DNA from: JADHLJ01 sp038118725
GTDB lineage: Bacteria > Pseudomonadota > Alphaproteobacteria > Thalassobaculales > Thalassobaculaceae
Direction: 5' to 3'
DNA: 40,067 bases
NCBI GenBank assembly: GCA_038118725.1
Contig: JAYOIK010000048.1
Coordinates: forward strand, 1-40,067
The position numbers and the translations under genes are program-made. The notes beneath the pieces were generated by a model. It saw nothing but the letters and a program-made list of their open reading frames with translations, did not search any database and was not told where the DNA came from. Each line of letters opens with the position of its first letter. The stretch's first letter is position 1. Shown here piece after piece: positions 34,957 to 40,067 of this stretch.

Positions 34957-36183
34957 TCAGCGTTTGATATCGATGATGGATTCAAGCAACTCATCACCGG
35001 TTTGAGCGACCTTGATCGCCGCTCGGTACGCGTTGGATCCGATCGACAGATTTGTGATCTCTCGCGCGACATCGACATTCGATCGGGAAAGACCTGATTC
35101 GACACCGGAAAATCCGCCCACCCCCGGCGAGGCAAGCGTGATCCCACCACTCCTCGCGGTCTTGGTGAAGCCACCACGATCGCTCGCCAGTTCGGTTGCC
35201 GCCGGAACAGAGGCCGTTGGAATCTGGAATAGCGCTCTTGAAGCACCGTTTTGCGAGGTCGCCCGGACAATACCTTGTCCATCAACCGCGAAACCCGTTA
35301 TGGGGGATGGCGCGGCGCCGTCGGCATTGGCCCCGGTCACGGCGAACGGCGCGGCGAATTGCGTCAGTCCACCGCCCCCGAATTCTCCAAGGGCAACATC
35401 GACGGCCTGGGTCGCGCCACCCGAAGCCGTGAAATCCAAGCTCAAGGGAATCGTCGCCGCGCCGCCCGGCGCTCCCGCCCCACCGATGCTCGCCAAACGG
35501 CCCGCGCCGTCAAAGCTCAACGCAACGGGACCCGCCGGCGCTGTCACGACGCCCGCCGCCGGGTCAAGCGCGAAGCTCACGTCAAAGGCATTGGCGCCGG
35601 TCTTGGTGAAACTCACGTTCAAGGTCTGCTCGCGACCGAGGCTATCCACGACGGATACGGCGCTCTGAAAAGTATCACCGACATTCGCGTTCGCCGGGAG
35701 GTTCGCGGCGAAATCAATGCGGCCGGTCGGAGCACTTGTCAGCCCGGTCGGCAACCGAACCGGCACGAGATCCGAGGCCGATTGCGAGGCGCTTGTGATC
35801 GTTCCGCTCGAATCGGTGGGAAATCCCAGCAATTGCCGACCCGCCGCATCCGTCAGGAAACCATCGGCATCCGCCCTGAAGCCAGCCGACTTCACCAGTG
35901 TCAGATCATTCGGGGACGCCGGATCTCGGGTCGGAAGAAAGCCATCGCCGCCCGCCGAGAGGTCTCCCGGCGCGCCGGTGGCTTGCAGGAACGCGGCCGT
36001 ACCGGCATCGACCAAGCCGTTGAAACGGGTCCCGCCAGTGGCCTGCGTCTCAAAAGCGGGTTTCTCGGCCCGAAATCCCGTGGTTTCCGAATTCGCCAAA
36101 TTGTTCGCGGTCGAGCGGAAAAACCGGGCATTCGACGCGATACCGCTCAAGGCATTGCTCAATCCGGAAACAATTCCGACCAT
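34957..36183 (-). CDS. flgE: Flagellar hook-like protein FlgE
   Basis: About 408 residues with the flagellar rod/hook layout. The N-terminal segment GIASNARFFRSTANNLANSETTGFRAEKPAF corresponds to the conserved disordered region of FlgE/F/G. Central beta-rich domains rich in Ala, Gly and Thr follow (about 70-360). The C-terminal helix region is ESGLSRSNVDVAREITNLSIGSNAYRAAIKVAQTGDELLESIIDIKR. These fit FlgE better than FlgF or FlgG. No other flagellar genes are in the window, so this is either an extra hook gene or part of a dispersed flagellar set. ATG 36183 is preferred over GTG 36186. It follows the convergent polymerase gene. Confidence 0.83.
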   Translation of the reverse strand: MVGIVSGLSNALSGIASNARFFRSTANNLANSETTGFRAEKPAFETQATGGTRFNGLVDAGTAAFLQATGAPGDLSAGGDGFLPTRDPASPNDLTLVKSAGFRADADGFLTDAAGRQLLGFPTDSSGTITSASQSASDLVPVRLPTGLTSAPTGRIDFAANLPANANVGDTFQSAVSVVDSLGREQTLNVSFTKTGANAFDVSFALDPAAGVVTAPAGPVALSFDGAGRLASIGGAGAPGGAATIPLSLDFTASGGATQAVDVALGEFGGGGLTQFAAPFAVTGANADGAAPSPITGFAVDGQGIVRATSQNGASRALFQIPTASVPAATELASDRGGFTKTARSGGITLASPGVGGFSGVESGLSRSNVDVAREITNLSIGSNAYRAAIKVAQTGDELLESIIDIKR

Positions 36184-36269
36184 CACCGCTATCCAGTTCG
36201 ACCTTCTGTCGCCTCATACATATATTGATGGATTCAGTGTCCGGATCAAGGGCCGACGCGGCCAGTGTG

Positions 36270-37097
36270 TCACGGTTGTGCGCGATCCCACTTATGTTCC
36301 AGGAACTCTGCGATCGCGTCCATTGCACCGTGATCGTGTAGATCTGAATGACGTCCCTCGGCAAACAAGCGCAATTCCTTGGGCTCGGCGGCCGCGTCGA
36401 ACAGGCGCCGACCATGGCTCGCGTCGATCAACCGATCATTCTCGCCGTGCAGAACAAGCAAGGGCGCCCGGATGCGCGTGACGCGCGACAGACTATCGAA
36501 CCGGTCCTTGATCAGCAGATCGACCGGCGCGAACCGATACCTTTTCGCGGCGATTTCCGCGATTGAAGTATAAGGCGCCTCCAGGATCACCGCCCCCGGC
36601 CCCGCCCCGTCCTCCGCCTCGGCGGCAAGCGCGACGGCGACACCGGACCCCAGGGACTCGCCGTAAAGGATGCTGTCGCGCGCCTCGAGGCCTTTTTCCC
36701 CTAGGAACCGTAGAGCGGCTCGGCCATCCTCGATGAGACCGACTTCACTTGGATGGCCTGGGTTAGTCCCAAAGCCGCGATAGCCCACCAGCAAGACACC
36801 GAAACCTCGATCAATCATGCTCCGCGCCTTGAACCCGCGTCCCTCGATGGTTCCGGCATTGCCTTGAAAATAGACGAAAGTGGGCTTCCCCGACGTCGCT
36901 GGATGGTACCAGGACAACAGCTTCAAGCCATCGCTGGTCTCAAGCTCGACGTCGCTCATCTCCGGAACGCCGGCGATGACCCGATCCGGCTCGTTGCCTC
37001 CCGGCACGAAGAGAATTCGCCTCTGAAACAGGTACAAAGCCCCCACGATGAGGCCATAGACCAACACCAACGTAAAAAGAAATTTGAGGATCGCCAA
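36270..37097 (-). CDS. Membrane-anchored alpha/beta hydrolase, BEM46/ABHD13-like
   Basis: 275-residue alpha/beta hydrolase with an N-terminal helix at about 4-24 (LKFLFTLVLVYGLIVGALYLF) and a soluble catalytic part. The nucleophile Ser is in ILYGESLGSGVAVAL (about 143-157), the acid in LLVLHGENDRLID, and the His in AEGRHSDLHDHGAM. YFQGNAGTIEGRGFKARSMIDRGFGVLLVGYRGFGTNPGHPSE is typical of the BEM46-like group. Substrate is unknown; esterase or peptidase activity is likely. TTG 37097 is supported by AGGAG six bases upstream. The gene is divergent from the secreted-protein gene at 37174. Confidence 0.87.
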   Translation of the reverse strand: MAILKFLFTLVLVYGLIVGALYLFQRRILFVPGGNEPDRVIAGVPEMSDVELETSDGLKLLSWYHPATSGKPTFVYFQGNAGTIEGRGFKARSMIDRGFGVLLVGYRGFGTNPGHPSEVGLIEDGRAALRFLGEKGLEARDSILYGESLGSGVAVALAAEAEDGAGPGAVILEAPYTSIAEIAAKRYRFAPVDLLIKDRFDSLSRVTRIRAPLLVLHGENDRLIDASHGRRLFDAAAEPKELRLFAEGRHSDLHDHGAMDAIAEFLEHKWDRAQP

Positions 37098-37173
37098 TCC
37101 GAGCTCCTAGAGTTCTCGTCTTTCGCCTACCTCTACCATATATTCCGAAGGTACCAAGCACTCGGGACGGAGA

Positions 37174-37968
37174 TTGGCCCTGACGCGCGCATTCGCTTTC
37201 CTCGCAACGATCGTTTGCTTGACACTGATCGTCTCCGGCTACATCACGCCCGCGTCGGCGGCGCGTATCCAGTGGTTCGTCGAGGTTCTTGAAGACCCGA
37301 TCACCAAGAAGCCTAAACTGGAGGCGCGGGTGCTGACACGGCGTGGTTTCCGGGTCCATCTCATGCGCCAGCGGGATAACAGCATCTGGGCCGCGTTTCG
37401 GCTTCCCCGGTCCGTGCGCAAGCAACTCACCAAGAAACGCCTGCCGATCTATTGGGTGGACGATTTCGATCCGATCGATCTTGAACGACTGAAGGAATTG
37501 GAAGTCGGCTTCAAACCGACCCTTTACAAACTCGAGGGAAAGCAAGTCGATTTCATTGTCTGGGGCGCGGCGGTTCCTGGCTTCATCCCTCCCGTCATCC
37601 GGCAAATGATGCTCGGCGAAACGCTCTACGTTAAGTATTGGACCCAGCTCGGCGACGAGGAGTTGGCGGAGATTTCCTTGCGGCGCGCCAATGAAGCCAT
37701 TGCCCAGTTTCTCAAGGTTCAGCCGCTAAACAAGCTCAAGGACACCGTGCAAGGCGAGGCGACATCCTTCGAGAATATCGCCAAGCGCTATTCGGAGATT
37801 TGCGAGGACCTGCGATTTGGCATCGACGACCGGGACTTCACCGAGTGTCGCGATCAATACGTCCAATGCAGCGAGGCTCCGGAAATGAACACCGGCAGCC
37901 TGAAGGTTTGCCTCAACTATTTCCCCAACAGCGGCAACTCCGAGGCCACAAACGCGAAAACCAACTGA
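37174..37968 (+). CDS. Secreted protein of unknown function
   Basis: 264 residues with a clear signal peptide (about 1-28, LTRAFAFLATIVCLTLIVSGYITPASA-A). The mature part has a basic stretch RRGFRVHLMRQRDNSIWAAFRLPRSVRKQL, a WVDDFDPIDLERLKELE segment and an Ala-rich SLRRANEAIAQFLKVQPL end. The last 65 residues contain four Cys (SEICEDLRF, TECRDQYVQCSEAP, LKVCLNYF), consistent with two periplasmic disulfides. I do not recognise a family. The start is uncertain: TTG 37174 is too close to GGAG (37169-37172), while CTG 37180 would have a good spacing of seven bases. Confidence 0.75.
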   Translation: MALTRAFAFLATIVCLTLIVSGYITPASAARIQWFVEVLEDPITKKPKLEARVLTRRGFRVHLMRQRDNSIWAAFRLPRSVRKQLTKKRLPIYWVDDFDPIDLERLKELEVGFKPTLYKLEGKQVDFIVWGAAVPGFIPPVIRQMMLGETLYVKYWTQLGDEELAEISLRRANEAIAQFLKVQPLNKLKDTVQGEATSFENIAKRYSEICEDLRFGIDDRDFTECRDQYVQCSEAPEMNTGSLKVCLNYFPNSGNSEATNAKTN

Positions 37969-37989
37969 GCCGAGCCCGCCACCTCGACG

Positions 37990-38850
37990 TCAAACGGCGA
38001 TATCGATCAGGTTCGAGATGGGACCGAAGCTTCGCTCGCTCGCTTGGTCTCCATCGGATGCGCCGGCGAAGCCATCACTCGCGGCCGCGGATGACGGCCC
38101 CTCGACGGGTCCGCCATCGCCCGCTCCGTCAACCGCATTGATGTCATTGGAGGATCCGCTGGCCTCCTCCGCCTCACCCGCGAGTTCCTCGTTCCGTTGG
38201 GCCTGCAATTCGGCCTGCGCTCGGCGAATTCCCGCCCCAGCCTGAACGGCCACGGCGCGATCCTGAGCCGACGGGTCGCCCGGCGCGAGGGCGGCCGCGC
38301 GAACAATCTGGAGTTTCTGGATAGTCGCGGCCGGATCGCCATCCACAGGCGCGGTATCGATCGAAACCTGACCGGCAACCGCATAAAGTTGGCCGTCCGG
38401 CCCCCGTTCGAACGTGTAACTGGGCGCACCGGCGTAAGCGCCGCCAACGGCGGCATGAGCCGCCTCGTGCCGGCGTACCTCGCGGTCCACGCGGCGCAAT
38501 TCGGCGACCTGTTCTTCCTCGGCCTTGGTCAGGTCGCCGGGATTTTCCGGCGCCTCGCCGTTCGCCGCCTCCTGAGCGCCAAGGGAAGTCGACAGATCCA
38601 GCAACGCCCCGTTGTCGCCCGCCAGACGCACGCCGTTTTGTCCGTCGATACCGCCATCACGGACGGAAAAGGCGGAGGCTTGAGGCTGTACCGGGCGACT
38701 ATCCGTGTTTGATATCGTCCGGTTCGCGACCGAATTGGCCGCCAGACCCGTTGTATCACGCACGGACGGCGGACGCGCCGAGCCGCCCGCTCCGATCGCG
38801 ATAATCGGAAACGCGCTGTTAGACAAGGCGGTACCAGATACAGCCACCAT
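37990..38850 (-). CDS. SprA-related putative metalloprotease (CJM1_0395-like)
   Basis: 286-residue protein of the SprA-related family (PF12118). After a variable Gly/Ala/Ser-rich first 100 residues comes LTKAEEEQVAELRRVDREVRRHEAAHAAVGGAYAGAPSYTFERGPDGQLYAVAGQVSIDTAPVDGDP. It contains HEXXH (HEAAH at 128-132), the zinc-protease motif typical of the family, and a following QKLQIVRAAALAPGDPSAQDRAVAVQA block. Proteolytic activity is not shown for most members. The C-terminal third is acidic and low-complexity. It sits on the minus strand, next to the IS-truncated gene. Confidence 0.83.
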   Translation of the reverse strand: MVAVSGTALSNSAFPIIAIGAGGSARPPSVRDTTGLAANSVANRTISNTDSRPVQPQASAFSVRDGGIDGQNGVRLAGDNGALLDLSTSLGAQEAANGEAPENPGDLTKAEEEQVAELRRVDREVRRHEAAHAAVGGAYAGAPSYTFERGPDGQLYAVAGQVSIDTAPVDGDPAATIQKLQIVRAAALAPGDPSAQDRAVAVQAGAGIRRAQAELQAQRNEELAGEAEEASGSSNDINAVDGAGDGGPVEGPSSAAASDGFAGASDGDQASERSFGPISNLIDIAV

Positions 38851-38924
38851 CGCGGTTACATCCTCTCGCCGCCCAAAACCAGGGGCGGCTCAATGGAAAC
38901 TCCCCCAACTTCTAGGCTATTGAC

Positions 38925-38953
38925 GACGCGCGATTTGGTCAATCGCGCGCGTC
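38925..38953 (-). terminator. GC-rich hairpin after the dioxygenase remnant
   Basis: Arms GACGCGCGAT (38925-38934) and ATCGCGCGCGTC (38942-38953) can pair with a two-base bulge. On the minus strand it lies about 30 bases after the stop of the disrupted dioxygenase gene and before the SprA-related gene, so it may be a leftover terminator. No T-tract follows. Nothing else is visible between 38851 and 38982. Confidence 0.35.
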
Positions 38954-38982
38954 GCCGTCCGAGAACATCACCCAGTGGGGTT

Positions 38983-39126
38983 TTATCGCAGCACGTCCAG
39001 GTCCAGTTCCTCGGACTTGCCCAGCCATTGGACATACTCGGTATGATCGATGATATGGTCACCGGAACAGGCGTGGACAAACACCGTCAAACCACCTCGG
39101 TTCACGCTCAGCCAGGGTACCAGGCT
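38983..39126 (-). pseudogene. C-terminal fragment of a DOPA 4,5-dioxygenase-family gene, cut by the IS element
   Basis: Read on the minus strand, 39126 to 38983 gives 47 codons and TAA, ending in LDLDVLR. The reading PWLSVNRGGLTVFVHACSG then HTEYVQWLGK matches the conserved C-terminal end of the DOPA_dioxygen family (PF08883; typical PWLMLNR...LVHP.TGD...DH...WLGE...LDL). The N-terminal two thirds are absent. The homology ends exactly at 39126, and the TGACCTGCC end of the IS3-family element starts at 39127. The remnant is too short to be functional. The upstream part should lie beyond the other end of the element. Confidence 0.75.
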
Positions 39127-39203
39127 TGACCTGCCATGGAAAAAGTGGTCCAGGCTGAGTGAGCGAATCAGGCTTATTCAAACCCTCATTGAAGGAGGAA
39201 AGA

Positions 39204-39479
39204 ATGAGCCGCAGACGCAAACCCGAACAGATCATCAATTTGCTGCGTGAAGCCGAGGTGGCGTTGTCTCAGGGAGAGACGATCGGCCAGGTCTGCCGGC
39301 GTCTTGGCGTGTCCGAGGAGAGCTATTACCGGTGGCGCAAGGAATATGGCGGGCTCCGGACGGACCAAGCCAAGCGTCTCAAGGATCTTGAGAAGGAGAA
39401 TGCCAGGCTGCGCCATGTTGTCTCGGATCTGACCCTGGACAAGCAGATCTTGAAAGAGGCCTTGTCGGGAAACTACTGA
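39204..39479 (+). CDS. IS3-family transposase OrfA
   Basis: 91-residue HTH_Tnp_1-type protein (PF01527). The helix-turn-helix is at about 20-45 (GETIGQVCRRLGVSEESYYRWRKEYGG), and a Leu-zipper-like coiled coil follows (about 52-87, RLKDLEKENARLRHVVSDLTLDKQILKEAL). It binds the element ends and is also the N-terminal part of the OrfAB transposase. ATG 39204 has a near-perfect GGAGG site; the frame open from 39159 is not needed. Its stop overlaps the orfB frame, just after a G_GGA_AAC heptamer. Confidence 0.92.
   Translation: MSRRRKPEQIINLLREAEVALSQGETIGQVCRRLGVSEESYYRWRKEYGGLRTDQAKRLKDLEKENARLRHVVSDLTLDKQILKEALSGNY
39467..39473 (+). other. Candidate minus-one frameshift heptamer G_GGA_AAC
   Basis: In the orfA reading frame the bases are G GGA AAC, an X_XXY_YYZ slippery pattern, two codons before the TGA. 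The minus-one frame is open through this point into orfB. IS3-family elements make OrfAB by minus-one frameshifting, usually at A-rich sites, so this is a plausible but unproven site. Confidence 0.4.
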
Positions 39480-40067
39480 GCCCCGCTCGCCGTCGCGCTT
39501 GTGTCGATCATGTTCGTTCCGTGTTCTGCGTCTCGGAACGCCGGGCTTGCCGGGTTCTTGGTCAGCATCGATCGACACAGCGCAAGATCCCCCAGGGCCG
39601 AGCGGATGAGGACGTGCTCACCAGGGCGATCATCGAACTGGCGTCCGAGTACGGCCGATACGGCTATCGACGAGTGTGGGCTCTGTTGGCCATGCAAGGC
39701 TGGCAGGTCGGCATGTCTCGGATCGAGCGGATCTGGAAGCGGGAGGGGCTGAAAGTGCCAAGCAAGCAACCCAAGCGGGGCCGTCTCTGGCTGAACGATG
39801 GATCCTGCATCCGTCTCAGACCCTGTTGGCCACGTCACGTCTGGAGTTACGACTTCGTGCAGGACCAAACCCATGACGGCAGAACCTTCCGCATCCTGAC
39901 GGTGATCGATGAGTTTACCAAAGAGTGCCTGGCCTTGCCCACGGCCCGGAGGCTTAGAAGCGAGGACGTCTTGGCGTGTCTGACCGATCTCTTCACCAGA
40001 CACGGACCGCCGGATCACATCAGATCCGACAATGGTCCCGAGTTCGTCGCCACTGCTGTTCGCGAGT
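39476..40067 (+). CDS. IS3-family transposase OrfB (DDE), partial at window end
   Basis: Open minus-one-frame sequence relative to orfA, from about 39476 (CTGAGC overlapping the orfA stop) to the window end, about 197 residues. The HTH_21-like part has IELASEYGRYGYRRVWALL and WKREGLKVPSKQPKRGRLW. The integrase core gives the first catalytic Asp in HVWSYDFVQDQTHDGRTF and the second in HIRSDNGPEFVA. The third residue (Glu) would lie beyond the window. No good ATG is present at its start, consistent with expression as an OrfAB fusion. No stop interrupts the visible part, so the element may be intact. Confidence 0.9.
   Translation, partial: MSPARRRACVDHVRSVFCVSERRACRVLGQHRSTQRKIPQGRADEDVLTRAIIELASEYGRYGYRRVWALLAMQGWQVGMSRIERIWKREGLKVPSKQPKRGRLWLNDGSCIRLRPCWPRHVWSYDFVQDQTHDGRTFRILTVIDEFTKECLALPTARRLRSEDVLACLTDLFTRHGPPDHIRSDNGPEFVATAVRE

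Larger units (their letters stand above)
39127..40067 (+). mobile_element. IS3-family insertion sequence, left part
   Basis: The left end begins at or near TGACCTGCC (39127), followed by a leader, orfA and the overlapping orfB in the minus-one frame. This is the organisation of IS3-family (probably IS407/IS51-like) elements. The element runs off the window, so the right inverted repeat and target duplication cannot be seen. It interrupts a dioxygenase-family gene on the opposite strand. The end position is inferred from where the gene homology stops. Confidence 0.85.

Noticed and set aside
38856..39080. 74-residue minus-strand open frame over the dioxygenase remnant
   Set aside because: It is in a different frame from the recognisable DOPA-dioxygenase C terminus and has no family features.

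Overview
The window looks like a chromosome segment of a high-GC alphaproteobacterium, most likely in or near the Rhodospirillales. This rests on tight operons with ATGA/GTGA overlaps, an Mrp/Mbh-like cation antiporter operon, a form II (AYRGAGR) carbon-monoxide-dehydrogenase-like cluster, alphaproteobacterial-style exopolysaccharide genes, and a CoxD/CoxE/XdhC accessory set. Taxonomy is an inference from gene content. A 10-N assembly gap lies at 13069-13078.

Layout, left to right. (1) 1-3329: a dispersed hairpin repeat, an ABC permease of the ThiX/SsuC type, and a convergent pair made of an FAD-dependent fumarate-reductase-like oxidoreductase and a methylisocitrate-lyase-like enzyme. (2) 3499-11033: ten co-directional, mostly overlapping genes for a membrane cation/proton antiporter of the Mrp/Mbh lineage (E, F, G, a stand-alone MbhD/MbhE-like subunit, B, C, three large NuoL/M/N-like subunits and a small two-helix protein). 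No hydrogenase or NADH-module subunits are present. (3) 11119-17136: a membrane-anchored CoxG, the glutathione-dependent formaldehyde oxidation pair (FrmA and S-formylglutathione hydrolase), MetA with the acetyl-CoA-type Glu111, a methyltransferase and a GT61 glycosyltransferase. (4) 17137-18259: an inverted pair of the same hairpin repeat and a GT17 glycosyltransferase. (5) 18492-28812: coxS-coxL-coxM with a strong terminator, a divergent atypical response regulator, then moxR/coxD, coxE, a split XdhC pair, a MoeA-like/MocA fusion and an IscU/NifU-like scaffold. Together these would build and load a molybdenum-[2Fe-2S]-FAD hydroxylase whose substrate is uncertain. (6) 28818-34938: exopolysaccharide genes (Alg13/PssE-like, a GT4-Alg14/PssD fusion, an unknown membrane protein, an outer-membrane beta-barrel, an O-antigen-ligase/polymerase-like protein) with an AT-rich control region. 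(7) 34957-38850: an isolated flagellar hook-like gene, a membrane-anchored alpha/beta hydrolase, an unknown secreted protein and a SprA-related HEXXH protein. (8) 38983-40067: the 3' remnant of a DOPA 4,5-dioxygenase-family gene cut by the left end of an IS3-family element that runs off the window.

Most novel-looking points: the three-pump Mrp-like operon with a split MrpA and an extra small subunit; a possible internally initiated 38-residue membrane peptide inside coxG; the GT4-Alg14 fusion paired with Alg13; an Fe-S scaffold in the CODH-like cluster; a hairpin repeat family with covarying stems; and a G_GGA_AAC slippery site in the IS element.
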